Shown here: positions 1 through 11,775 of the stretch, one piece after another
Position numbering within the stretch: position 1 is the stretch's first letter
Layout of the letters: the number at the start of each line of letters is the position of its first letter
The notes under the pieces: generated by a model
The model's input: the letters and a program-made list of their open reading frames with translations, nothing else
The model's database searches: none
Told to the model about the DNA's origin: nothing
From: Tretioscincus oriximinensis
Lineage: Eukaryota > Chordata > Lepidosauria > Squamata > Gymnophthalmidae
Direction: 5' to 3'
Assembly (NCBI GenBank): GCA_022410635.1
Contig: JAJVDF010000015.1
Location: 2,833,104 to 2,897,103 of the forward strand
Length of the DNA: 64,000 nucleotides
Program-made: the position numbers and the translations under genes

Positions 1-2435
1 GGATCTTAATATAAACTGATGAAAATATATGAAATGCAGATGTTTTGCAAAAAACGTGGAACTCCTGATTAAACATGTTTAGGCCCACATGCTTTATTTC
101 ACAAAAAAAGTTCTATTGTACAGTTTTCACACTAATCTGACTTCACTGTTAACTGACCTCCAGAGGAGAAAAATTCATTTATGAAAAAAAATCATAGCAC
201 AGTTCTCCTGACCTTGTTTCAAGCCGTTAGTTTTGGGGATTGCGTGTTTCATGTTATGTTTTGGCTAATTCTGCGTGGAAAATGTTAAAAGAGTTCTGCC
301 AACACAATGGTTTCTTTCAGAATTCCTAAAAGCATTTGCTACATGTTTCAGAAAAAAATTGTATGAATCACAACTAGTTTGAAAAGAGATGCCAAGATGG
401 AATTCTACGCTTTTCATGGACTTCAACAGTGATGAGACTAAAATCTCTTCTTTTGTAAGCATTGCAGCTTCCAGTACTTTCATGTTGAAGGGAAAACAAC
501 GTTGAAAAGCTGTATTGTACCCATGGTCAAAGCTATCATGGACCAAGACTGACTTTTTGTTGAGGTTCCAATAATTCCCATGATCTTGGAAACTGTTACA
601 GCTGGCTGGGAACATCTGCATATCTATTTTTTGGTTGAGTGAACTGGTTGTTAAACTCCCCGGGCCTCATATTCTGCCAGAAATGACATCACTAAATATG
701 TCATTTCCAGTTGCAGCTTCCTTGAATGCCATCACTTAAGATGGCTTTCCCAGGACCAGAATTGACATAATTTAAGATAGTGTTCCCAAAACCAGCAACC
801 AGAAATGACATTGGTAAATGAAGCAGAGAACTGGTTTTTAAATTATTTGAAACCTACTACTGGCACCAGTTAGCATGGGTGGAGAGATCTTGTCTTCTTT
901 GTTAGATCATAATGGATCAACCTATGCCCTTGCTTGTTGTCCAGCCTTATCAGTGCGAGCCATTCATAGGAGGCAAGACTACTAAGGATGTAAGACAAGG
1001 ATTATCATTTCCAGATTTTTCCTTGAGATGTCATGGATTAAGCTTGGAACCTTTTACATAAGAATCAAAAGTTCTGCTGTTGAGCATCAACATTTCTATT
1101 TTTTCCTTACCATAAAAATTGAAATGACCTACTTGCTTGTTCATACCTGGTTTTAATACGATTCTGCTCTTCTGCAGAACCCAGAAAGGGATTTTTAAGA
1201 ATTTCAACAATATTGTGCTATAATGTCTACTTCAGTTTCTTTGGGGACTTGAAGATGTAGGTCACATTTAGGGTGGACATTCATCAGGGATCTTGATTGA
1301 AGACAGCCTAATCCATAATATCTCCCAATCGTGCAAGTGACTTTTAGTGACAGTATTCTGTCACCTCCTTTGGGAGGCAGAATTGGGTCAGGGGGATAAG
1401 AACCCCACCCAAGATAAAACTGCTTTGTCAACAAGTCTGTCATAGAATATGCTAGCATGTGGATAACTGTGTCCCAGAATAATCCACATTGTGGAAACCA
1501 ACACTGGAAATGAGAATGCTGGCATTGTATGGCCACTTTACAGTCACTTTATTGGTTTTATGAGTGAGAAAAAATGACAAATCTGTTTAAGGACTTGGTG
1601 ACTGGAAATTTGGAATGGCTGAAAGAAGTGAAGTAGTTGTAACATTTAGGAGATATGAGAATGGATACATTCTTAATTGTATCTCATAGGAGCATCTTGG
1701 TAATGTCCTCTGAACGTGCTCCAGTACCCCTGGGTGAGACTTTCTAGTTACCCCAAGAGAAATTGACATGGCTGCCTGAATGCAGTCTGAGGAAGAAAAG
1801 GTGGATTTGCTTCACAGTTTCAGTTGAATGTTTAACAGAATATGTGTGTATGTGCACTTCTCCTTGTTTCTATTCTAAATAAAGCTTTCTGCCTCATTTT
1901 TAAAATCTTACAATCGTAAGATTAAGATGAGCAGGTTCTAATAAGGGGAAAATCATTCAAAGGCTTGAGTAAGGCCCCGTGAACACAATGGGGAAAACCA
2001 CGTGAAATCAGCAATCTAAAAGTGATGTAGATTTCACTGGGGAGAAAAGGGGAGCTGGCATGAAGCTGACAAGAAGTCACAGGGAGAAGAAGCTGCGCAT
2101 GTCCAGTCAACTACAATCCTGCACTCCTATTGGTTGGCATTTTCTCGAGCTGCTCACTTCCTTGCGATTGTGCGACAGACAACAGGGCTGGAGGATACAG
2201 GGATTTTGCTATGTTGCCAGAAAAGATCTAGAATAGGAGGTTCCTCTTCCATTGCAGATCTTTTCTGGATGTATATTTCCGATATTATTTTCTTTTCATC
2301 CTGAATTATCATTTTAATTATATTATCTAAGGAGTTGTCCGGATCCTTAGTTATTTGTTTTATATGTGGTTTATTTATATATGTACTTATTGCCATTGTT
2401 TGCAGCCAGTGGTTGATGATGATGGAACATCATGT
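1..2435. other. Intronic sequence, no recognised gene
   Basis: I see no supported gene. Two minus-strand open frames (265-621, 118 codons; 1204-1536, 110 codons) match no family I know and have no supporting context. A canonical AATAAA lies at 1878-1883 in a stretch resembling an LTR or transcript 3' end, but there is no matching 5' structure. A minus-strand open frame at 2154-2396 is lysine- and isoleucine-rich and could be a scrap of LINE coding sequence; I cannot confirm this. Confidence 0.4.
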
Positions 2436-2710
2436 CAAGAAGGAGAAGAAGAACTGGTATACCCCGCTTTTCTCCCCTGAAGTTGCTCAAAGTGCCTTAC
2501 AAGGATATATTTCGCCCGAAGGCTTCCATTCTATCTTCCCCACCATTTCTCTACTTGCCGTCTGTTGCTGTTTCTTGCAATTCTTGCTTTGGAATTGCTA
2601 GGTTACAGGCTAGTGAAAGGTGCTCACCCTTCCCCACGTCTGACACAGGGCTTCGAAACCCGATCTCGCAACCGAGAGACCGTCTCCTAAGCAACTGAGA
2701 CATTTTAACT
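2436..2710 (-). repeat. tRNA-derived SINE with (TTC)n tail
   Basis: Read on the minus strand, a degraded tRNA-like head near 2650-2710 carries a B-box-like GGGTTTCGAAGCCC. The body follows, then the conserved segment GAAAAGCGGGGTATA and a short (TTC)n tail, which appears as GAAGAAGAA at 2445-2453 on the plus strand. The same body recurs at 3718, 7467, 10023, 16535, 20217, 24139 and 50792. The A-box end is decayed, so this is an old, inactive copy. The family name is not assigned. Confidence 0.8.
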
Positions 2711-3717
2711 GAGTCTTTGTCGTTTGCACACAGCCAAAGTCTAAGATGCTTCTGAATATTTAGAAACTTGTCACTTTCATCAATTGTGCAAATACTCTGA
2801 AGTTGCGATGATTATGTGGGCATTTGCTCAGTGGGAATGAAGGTACAATATAGCAATGATTGAGGACCTGTGATTCGCTAGAAGGTCATAAGTGCTACTT
2901 TCAGTATCCCTGGTCAGCAATCGTGGAGTAACTAGGTAATAGGAGCTAAAGGCCAGAGGAATCTGAAGGCCTTTGACTAAACAGCCGTGTAAAACACCAC
3001 TGCATATCTTGCTGATCACTGGATCAGATTAGGTGTGTCCCTGTTTCCTGAATGTATTATATGTTGCCCGTTCACCTTATGTCCAACAATCTACAGTTTC
3101 AGTTGAATTTGCTACTGAAAACATTTTCTAGCTGCAGTCAACTGAGGAGTTCTTAAAGATGAACAATGTTGCTAGCTAATTGCCACTTTCCCCCTCGAGA
3201 GAGCAAGAAGAAAACAACTGAGCTATTCTTTTGCTAGCCTGACCTCAACTTCATTAAGACAATGTGGAACGAGTACAAAATAATTGTGACTAGATAGCAC
3301 ATTCACAAAATAGGCTGATGTGATGTGTTTCTAAAAGCTTAAGACTATTAGTAGTTGCAGGGAATTAGAAAACAACAGAATTTCTCTCCACATACCTCTG
3401 CTGTTAGCTGAGGATCTTTCTAACATCACAGAGACACAGAGAATGAAAAACGTAGTTGTTGGAAAGTGATACCTGGTGAATTTCGCAACAGTAACAAATA
3501 CAGTGATTGATTCTGCATTGGTCTGTATATCTGACCAATTGCAAACATACCAGGGGTCGTCTTATCAGGAAATCCCTTACGTTCTCAGCATTTTTGAGGT
3601 GCTTGGACCCCTTTAAGAAGTTGACAGCATCTAAGGATTTTCTCCCAGAGATAAGCCTATAAGGCATAAAATGCCTTACAGGAGAGATGCCTGAAGGCAC
3701 GAACATCACCGAACATA
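2711..3717. other. Intronic sequence, nothing recognised
   Basis: There is no coding signal and no repeat I can name. Short open frames here lack any family resemblance. Confidence 0.5.
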
Positions 3718-3991
3718 AGGGATGGCTTCTGAAACCAGAGGTCCATTCTCAAAGCCTTGTGTCAGCTGTGGAGAGGGATGAGCCCCTCTACTGGCATCAG
3801 CTTTAGCCAGCACTTTGTGAATGCACTCGGCAATTAGATTAATGGGTACCACTACAAATGTGGTGGGGAAGACAGAATAGATGTAAGCCTTCAGGAGAAA
3901 ACTAACCTTGTGAGCCATTCATAAGTCTCTTCAATGAGAAGAGCAGGGCATAAAAGCCAAATTCTTCTCCATTTCTTCTTTTCTTCTTCTA
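3718..3991 (+). repeat. tRNA-derived SINE, diverged
   Basis: This is a plus-strand copy of the same SINE as at 2436. The head is damaged around the A box. The GTGGAGAGGG and GTGGGGAAGA body motifs are recognisable, followed by CAGGGCATAAA and a (TTC)-rich tail at 3961-3990. Confidence 0.75.
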
Positions 3992-5379
3992 TAAATAAAC
4001 TGGGAGAAATCATTGTATAGAATTATGGTTTATTCAATTCTATATACATTCTGAACATCTAGATACACTCAAAAGACATGTCCAGATCCCTCAGGCTGCC
4101 TTGAAATCTCCAAACATTTTGATCTGGTGAATTATGCATCACATGACTTTTAAAGAAGCCGATCAAATCTAACTACTGATAATGACTATAGAAGAAACCG
4201 GTTAGGACAAGCAAAACATAAAGGAACTGAGACTTATTAATAAGCTATACCAGTTTTATTAAGTACTGAATAGAGGAACGGAGAAGTCTCTGCACAAGAT
4301 TTCTGAAGAAGCAGTTAAAGCAGAACTTTTTATTTATTTGAATACAGAGTTGCATTAGGTCAGGAAGTCCATCCTCCCTTGCTTCTGTACATTTTGTGGT
4401 TACAGCTGTAGCACAGGGCCTAATCTAGCAATGATCTAATTCTGCACTTGAACTTTGAGGCTCTTACTTGGCTCTGTTCCCTACTTGCAAGAAACTGCTG
4501 GTTGCTTTAGTAATCAGAGTACAGCTAAGACTGATGTAGTGCAAAGATCATAAGCATCCAACCTCTATTTAGGACCCCTAAGATCCTAAGTTATTCATTT
4601 TGTTCACATAAAACTATAGTTGCCTGCCTCGTTTTTTGGCATGTTATTTTCAGGAAGATGAATTCTCATGTTTTTCTAGGAAAGAGACTGCATTGTTTTT
4701 GAGGGAGACCAAAGTTCCCGAGATGTGTGGCTTTGCAAACGATGCATCACAAAAGCACCCTACCTGTGGGTTGTAAGGGGACTGTGTGCGCCCATTGCAA
4801 AGCCACATGGCTTTCACTTCCCTTTTCTTCCCTTAGTTTCTTCCCTCAGCCCAACAGTTATAGCCATGTTTCAAATATTAAATTGGGACATGTATATGTA
4901 CTGAAGGTATAATCAGACAGAGCTTCTGTCCCTTTTAGAAAATACGCTCCTTCTGTATGCTTCTTTTAAAGAAAAGAATTATCCTGCTTTATATCTTTAT
5001 GTGTTGCTCTTCCTTCACCTTCATAACATTTCATTTCTTTTCCAGATTAAACATTTTTAAACACTTTTCCTTTCTGTTCTGTATCTTTAGAAGTTTGTCC
5101 AATAGGATAATTTGTATCTCCATAAACACCTCTAGGTGCCTTCTCCGAGAGTCCATTCTTCAGTCTTCAAACCCTGTAATTAAAAGCCATCTTGCATTTC
5201 TTATAAAAACTTCATAAAAAGCTTGTAACATTTTATCCAATGTCATCCGTTTCAATTAAATTCTCTCTCAGAACNTGGCCTTCAGGGAAGTGTAATCTTA
5301 GTCCTGAATTTGTAAATCTCTGACCCGTATTTTTTTCATAACAAGGTTTTTTTATTATTATATGGGGACATTCTCTGTG
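3992..5379. other. Intronic sequence, nothing recognised
   Basis: AT-rich sequence with no supported gene or named repeat. Short open frames near 4727 and 4957 look random, being low-complexity and phenylalanine/serine-rich. Confidence 0.5.
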
Positions 5380-5513
5380 GCAGCTCTCAGAGTATGGAAC
5401 AGTCTCCCCCTTGAGGTGTGTCAATCACCATCTCTGTGTGCATTCAGAGAATGCTTGAAGATGCATCTCTTTAATCTGGTCTTTGAAAAAACTGATCTGT
5501 CTTTTCTAAAAAC
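5380..5513 (+). repeat. L2 LINE 3' coding fragment
   Basis: The plus strand reads through an L2 reverse transcriptase C-terminal signature (RVWNSLPLEV, then FRECLKMHLFNLVF). It ends where a minus-strand CR1 tail interrupts it and appears to resume at 5690. Confidence 0.8.
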
Positions 5514-5670
5514 GTAAGAACATAAGAGGAGTCTGCTGAATTGGGCTGAGGCCCATCTAGTCCAGCATTCAGTCTCACACAGCGGCCCACTAGGTTCATC
5601 TGGGCAGTCTGGAACAGAAGAAGGCAAAACCTTCACCTGTTCTCGAGGACTTGCAAATAGTATTTCAGAA
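5514..5670 (-). repeat. CR1 LINE 3' tail nested in L2
   Basis: The sequence begins with GTAAGAACATAAGAGGAG and continues with the standard CR1 3'UTR in reverse (CCCATCTAGTCCAGCATTC, CTCACACAGCGGCCCA). L2 sequence lies on both sides. I could not define a clean target duplication. Confidence 0.8.
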
Positions 5671-5689
5671 ATAGTGCCTGGTGCTCCAT

Positions 5690-5797
5690 TTTGGAGGCCA
5701 GAGAAATCGCTGTTCAGATATCGTTGTTTTAATATGTTATTGGTTTGTATTGTTCTTTGAGTACAGGGTGGTATAGAAATGTAAATAAATAAATGTT
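5690..5797 (+). repeat. L2 LINE 3'UTR end
   Basis: This is the L2 3' end: CAGATATCGTTGTTTTAAT, then a GGGTGGTATAGAAATG segment and an ATAAATAAATA tail. It matches the ends seen at 14672, 38446 and 63577. Confidence 0.75.
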
Positions 5798-6167
5798 TGC
5801 TAAAAGATACTGTTCTTAAATTTTACATTTCCAACATCTATTTTGAGACTTCATAAAACATTTTAGAAAGGTTATTCAGAGTCAAATATGCAATGCCTTC
5901 CTGATAATAAGTACCGGTTGCCTGCTCAATTTTATGGGCCTTGGGTTATCACTGGCCTATGAATTTATTCCTAGTTTGCAACTGACTATATGTATCTCCT
6001 CAGTGTTTCTTCCCAATGCAACTGAAATAAAGAATCACTTTCATTATAATTATCTTCTGTATGTGGAAGCCTGGGTGGCTGAGGCTTCAGGACATTGTAA
6101 GCTGTAAAATTTAATCCGTTAAACATGTCTGGGTTGTCTTTTAAACGAGGCTTGCATAATGAACAAT
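5798..6167. other. Intronic sequence, nothing recognised
   Basis: A short gap between L2 and CR1 with no coding or repeat signal that I can support. Confidence 0.5.
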
Positions 6168-7132
6168 TTAAAATAAGTGTGTTTAATGAGGTAACCAAGT
6201 TTGCCGATGACACTAAACTGAAAGTGATTGTAAGGAGCTCCAGAGTGATCTCTTGAATTTGGGTGGGTTGGCAACAAAGTGACAAATGCCCTTCAACCTA
6301 ACCAGGTGAAAGTCATACATATTGGGGCAAAGAACCCCAATTATTCCTATAAACTGATGGGAACCAAGCTTTCTGTGACAGAGCAGGAAGAGGATCTCGG
6401 GGTGTTGGTGGATAGCAAAATGAAGGTGTCAACCCAGTGTGCAACAGAAGTAATAAAAAGCAAATTCAATCTTGGCTAGTTAGGAAAGGAATTGATAATA
6501 GATCGGCAAGTTTCATTTTGCCCCTTTATAAATCTTTGGTGAGGCCCATTTGGAATACAATGTACAATTCTGGCCACCAAATCTTATAAAGGATATTGTG
6601 GAACTGGAGAAGGTAGAAAAAAGGGTCACAAGAATGATCAAGGGGCTGGAACGCTTTCCTTATGAAATTAGGCTACAATGTCTAGGCCTCTTCTGCCTCA
6701 AAGGATGGTGCTTAAAAAGTAATCTAATTGAAGTATATAAAACATGCATGGGATGGAGATGGTGAATAGAGAAGAAACACACAACACCAGGACGAGAGGA
6801 CACTCCTTGAAGCTGATGGACAGAAGAGTGAGGACAGGTAAGGGAGTGTATTTTTTCACTCAGGGTCACTCAGTGTGGAATTCACTTCTAGAGGGTGATG
6901 GTAGCTAGCAGTCCAGATATCTTCATGATGGGATTAGATAAATTCATGGAAGACACATGTATCAATAGCTATTAGGATGGAGAAATACTATTTGCAGGGA
7001 GTCAAGAACAGGTGAGAGTTTTCCGTCTTTTGCTTGAGGCTGCCCTAATGCAATTGCATGAGACAGAATACTGGAATAGATGGACTCTGGCCTGATTCAG
7101 CAAGGTTCTTGTTATGTTCCTAAGTTCTTATG
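6168..7132 (+). repeat. CR1 LINE, 5'-truncated 3' end
   Basis: Remnant of CR1 ORF2 plus 3'UTR. The reverse-transcriptase catalytic box is readable as FADDTKL near 6199-6219. It is followed by a run ending in TEQEEDLGVLVDSKMK (6279-6479) and EKVEKRVTRMIKGLERFPYE (6550-6765), in different frames, so several frameshifts have accumulated. The element ends in the CR1 tail near 7105-7132. Confidence 0.9.
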
Positions 7133-7466
7133 AGGAAGACCATCTATCACTAAATACTGAAGTAGGCAAATGAATATATCCCATTCTGTAATGGCCAGTA
7201 ACTTCTCTGAGAATCTGGTAGAGGTATGCTGAGTAAAATGCCACTGTTGATACTATATGCTCAGCATGGGAAATGACCCCACTGACAAGCCTATTTTTCT
7301 GGCCATGCAGATGGAATGGCTTCGCTGGGTTTCAGCAGGCTAGGCGATCTTTTTTGGGAGGTTGAGATAAAAGATGGACTTTGAAACAAATTATTTTCCC
7401 ATAAGTGGATTGAATGGAAGCAATCCATGTCAGTCTTTTCTAAAAGTCCAAAAACGTTTTGCTCTG
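7133..7466. other. Intronic sequence, nothing recognised
   Basis: No supported feature. Confidence 0.5.
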
Positions 7467-7662
7467 ATGTCCAGCTATTCGTAAGCATGAATTGCAAGAA
7501 ATTGCAACTGACTGCAAGTAGATACATGGGAACCACCATAGCCTGGTGGGGAAGATAGAATGGAAGCCTTCGGGCAAAATATATCCTTGTAAGCCGCTTT
7601 GAGTCCCTTTGAAAGGTGAGAAAAGCGGGGTATAAGAACCAAGTTCTTTTTCTTCTTCTTCT
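7467..7662 (+). repeat. tRNA-derived SINE, 5'-truncated
   Basis: Only the body and tail remain. The copy includes GTAAGCCGCTTTGAGTCCC, GAGAAAAGCGGGGTATAAG and a short (TTC)n tail at about 7645-7662. The head is missing. Confidence 0.85.
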
Positions 7663-10022
7663 ACACTGTAGATATTTGCTTCTCCAACAGTGGTAACTTG
7701 GACGTTGACAGTGGGTGTCTTCTCAATGTCAGTGATGAGCATCTGCTCTCATAAGTGAAGGCAAGGCCTCTGTTCAAACTCTATTTTTGTGTTTATCGTT
7801 TTAAATTATTTCTTCAACAAGGACTCTATTACTGTCCAATTAGTACATGGGAACATTGCGTAGAGATTGCTTATACTTTACATCTGAATGTATCAATGCT
7901 TCTGGCTGTCTGAGGAAAACACCATACAAATAAGTCCTTTATATGAAATGTTTTTGCTTCAAGAGACTTATTGCTTTGCATGCCGATAAATGCTGTGCAG
8001 TCATGTTTTAAATAGTTTCGAGCCACTGAGCCATAAGCCCACTTTTTCCAACTCCTTCTAGACTTCCTCGGCAACGGATGTTGCTAATACTATGCCCTCT
8101 GGAAATGATATTTCCATGTTAAATAATTAAAGTTTTCAATGCTCCTATATTGATCCCAGGGGTGAAATTTTTGCCGGGAGCAATGCTCGTTGGAAGGAAG
8201 ACACTAATTTGGCACATTGTAAGAAACAACCACCCAATTCCTTTCTCTTCCCACTCCCTTTGCTAGCAGGGCAATAGCTCATCTTACTAATATCAATTCC
8301 ACTTTTTAGCTCTTCGATGTTTCACAGTTGTTTTAATAATTATTTGCTCTGGTCACCTCTTTTTAAAATAGAGAATGAAGGTGTTTATCCCCTGTCTATA
8401 TGTGATAGCACCAATGATGGAGAGGGAGACAGAGATGGAAAAAGAGAATCGTATGACCATATCGAAATAACAAACAAAATAAATAACAAGTACAATAATA
8501 AACTCATCTGATTTTGACTACACATATATATTTCTTTTTAGATTATTGGGTATAAGTGGGGTAAAAATCCAAATCTGTAATAGGCCAATATTGCTTGGCC
8601 TTTGCGCCAGACTAAGATTCTATGTCTGTGAACACTCTAGTGGTGGATGACTTGTGTAAAGGACTTAGAACTGTCTGGGCCTTATTTCCTTCTACTGCCA
8701 TGCAAATAAGTGGCAATGTCAGAAACAGTCCATGGCTTGTTTCAGAGTCCATAAACATTTCACCAAATTCCAAAACATGGACGACTTCTGGGGCTACTTT
8801 TGTGGAATGGCTAATATGTCACTATCCTGTAAGTTCAAAGTTGGGAGACAAAGCAGCCAGGCTGGGGCTGGGCTGGCACTGATCAGACCCTTTCTCCTCT
8901 GCCTTATTCTAGCTTCTCTGGATTAGCCAGATGTTCTGCACATCATAGGTTCTGCACATCTGGAAGTTGCTAGGCAGTTTCTTGATAACACTAGACGTTT
9001 TATTCACAGGTTAGTGGGTCCCCAGATTTTTATGTACCCTCAAGGGACAATTTGTTGAAAAGATGTCAAATCACTTGGAACTGATCATGATTTTTAGTTC
9101 ACCTTGCATTTCATCTTAATTTTATCTGAACTACCCTAATGACAAGGATTCTGGCACTTTAAGAAACTCTTGGGAGAATATGGAACTAAATTGCTCAATT
9201 CAAGTCAAATCTTTGATGCTTTTGAAACATTATTTTCATCCATCTCTAGGACTTTTCTAAAGTAAACAAAACCACTCAGTGTCTTCCACCGTGACACATT
9301 TTCTACATTTTGAATATTTTCCAAACTAATAACTTCCACACAACAATATCCATAAATACCGACTTCAGAAGTAACTTCATGCAGAAGTTAGATCACTTTA
9401 TTCATACACCCAAATAATTAGGGATTCTAGGATGAAAAGACAGCTGTTGTTTGAGGCAGGCTGCATAGACAATTGGTTTTTATTAACAGAGGTGATGTCT
9501 TCAATGACAATATTCTTTTTTGTTGCCTCTTATTGGAGGGGGGAATCCATGGGAGAAGAAAGTTTAGATATAAATTTAAAAGGAAATTGTGACATATAAC
9601 AAAAGTAAGACGTTCTGATGCTTTTCAAATGCTTCTTGGACAGTCATTTAAACAATGATTCCATTCATGTGTTTGGGAGCTGGCATTCAGAAAAGACCAC
9701 AGGGGCCCATCCTCCACAAGCCCATAGGGACCACAGGCTTGTTCTGTAGTACATTTAACCTGCATTATATTCAGATATAGGATCCTGGTGGCAGATTCCA
9801 TCAGAGGCTTAGCATCTACACCAACATGTCGATAACAGATCCTTATTCTGAAATATTTGGGATAAGCTTCAGTGCAGAAGCATTTCGACATGGGTGTTGG
9901 AAACCTAACAAGCACCTTCTGTATGCCCTCCTTACTGAGTGAGGGTACGACTTTCTCTTCGGCACTTTTGTGGTTGTCATTTAGACTGACTGTAGCGGAA
10001 AGACCAGCTCACATTGCTTGTG
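7663..10022. other. Intronic sequence, nothing recognised
   Basis: 2.4 kb without a supportable gene or named repeat. Open frames of 64-96 codons near 8317, 8622 and 9625 have no recognisable domain. Confidence 0.5.
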
Positions 10023-10334
10023 AACACGGTGGTGCAGATGTTAAGAACAATGGCCTTTCAACAGAGAGGTTGACATTTGAGGCCTGTGTGCCTGCCGTGG
10101 AGAGGCCTTTACTGGTCTTAGCTTCAGTTAACATAGCTGTTCAAAAGTAAGCAAGTAGATGAATAGGTACCATCACAGTGTTATGGGGAAGGTAATTCAG
10201 GTGAAAAATAGCTTGAAAGCCGCTTTGAGTTCCTTTGGGTGAAAAAAGTGGGGTATAAAAACTCAGTTCTTCTTCTTCTTCTTCTTCTTTTTCTTCTTCT
10301 GCTTCTGCTTCTGTTTCTGTTTCTTCTGCTTCTT
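10023..10334 (+). repeat. tRNA-derived SINE, second head type
   Basis: The body matches the other copies (AAGCCGCTTTGAGTTCC, GTGGGGTATAAAAAC), with a (TTC)n tail partly mutated to TTCTGC units at 10268-10334. The head differs from the 50792 copy: it contains GGTGGTGCAGATGTTAAGAA and resembles the head of the 24139 copy. The tail directly abuts the 3' end of the next CR1. Confidence 0.8.
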
Positions 10335-11775
10335 AGAACATAAGAACATAAGAAGAGCCATACTGGATAAGGCCACAGCCCATCAAGTCCAGCATTCTGT
10401 GTCACACAGAGACCCACCAGATGCAACTGGGCTGTCTGAACAGAGGAAGCAAAATATGCACCTGTTCATGACTCCCTGCAAATGGTATCTCAGGAGTCCT
10501 GCCTATTGCTCTATCCTAGTATCCATTTATACCCTTGGTATCCATAAACCTGTCTAGTCCTGTCTTGAAACTATCCAAGCTGTTAGCTACCACTACCTCT
10601 TCAGAAAGTAAATTCCACAAGCCGATGACCCTCTGGGTGAAAAAATACTTTCCTTTGTCTGTTCTCACTTTTCTTCCCATCAGTTTCAAGGAGTGCCCTC
10701 TGGTCCTTGTGTTGTGTGATAGAGAAAACATTTTTTCTCTATTTACTCTGTCGATCCCATGCATGATTTTGTACACTTCAATCAGATCACCCCTCAAACG
10801 TCTCCTTTCAAGGCTGAAGAGGCCCAGACGTTGCAGCCTGACTTCATAAGGGAGGTGTTCCAGACCCTTGATCATTTTTGTTGCCCTTTTCTGCACCTTC
10901 TCCAGTTCCAAAATATCCCTCTTGAGATGTGGGGACCAGAATTGAACACAGTATTCCAAACGTGGCCTCACCACAGATTTATAAAGAGGCAAAACAACAT
11001 TTGCTGACTTGTTTTCGATTCCTTTCCTAATTATCCCCAACATGGAATTTGCCTTTTTTGCTGCTGCTGCACACTGGGTTGACATTTTCATTGAATTGTC
11101 CACTAACACCCCAAGATCCTTTTCTTGCTCGGTCACAGAAAGCTTGGTTCCCATTAGGTGGTAGGAGTAGTTGGGGTTCTTTGCCCCAATGTTCATGACT
11201 TTGCACTTGCTTAAATTGAAATGCATTTGCCATTTAGATGCCCACTCACCCAATTTCAATAGATCACTTTGGAGTGCCAGTTTTCACTACCCTGAACAGT
11301 TTAGTGTCATCAGCAAACTTGGCTACTTCACTATTCACCTCGGCATCCAGATCATTTATAAATATATTGAAAAGCAAGGGTCACAGTACAGATCCCTAGG
11401 GTACCCCACTTCTTGCCTCTTTCCACTCAGAGAACTGTCCATTTAATACTACCCTTTGTTTTCTATCTTTTAGCCAGTTTCCAATTCAGACAAAGTCTGT
11501 CCTCTTATACCATGAGTATGGAGCTTTTTTAGAAGCCTTTGATGAGGGACTTTATCAAAAGCCTTCTGAAAATCTAAGTAGACAATATCAACTGAATCCT
11601 CTGTATTTACATGTTGGTTAACACTCTCAAAGAATTCTAGCAAGTTGGTAAGGCATGATTTACCTTTGCAGAAGCCATGCTGAGTTTCATTCAGCAATGT
11701 GTGCTTCTCCATGTATTTAGTAATTTTGTCCTTAATTATGGTTTCCAACACTTTACCTTTCTTCTGCTTGCGCTA
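10335..11775 (-). repeat. CR1 LINE, best-preserved reverse transcriptase
   Basis: Minus-strand 3' portion of a CR1 non-LTR retrotransposon. At 11470-11751 (93 codons) it reads the finger/palm region: TQHGFCKGKSCLTNLLEF, then YLDFQKAFDKVPHQRLL. The catalytic FADD lies at 11306-11317, after FINDLDAEVNSEVAK. A 247-codon frame at 10516-11259 holds the C-terminal region (MIKGLEHLPYEVRLQRLGLF; WNLLSEEVVVANSLDSFKTG). The pieces lie in different frames, and the endonuclease and ORF1 are absent, so the copy is 5'-truncated and inactive. The 3'UTR ends at the GAACATAAGAACATAAGAAG end next to a SINE. Confidence 0.95.

Noticed and set aside
265..621. 118-codon minus-strand frame
   Set aside because: No recognisable domain, no splice or promoter context; may be chance or a decayed transposon.
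1878..1883. AATAAA as the end of an LTR or a processed gene copy
   Set aside because: No matching 5' LTR, poly-A tract or coding remnant was found.
2154..2396. 80-codon minus-strand frame as an L1 coding fragment
   Set aside because: Lysine/isoleucine-rich with weak resemblance only; not firm enough to annotate.
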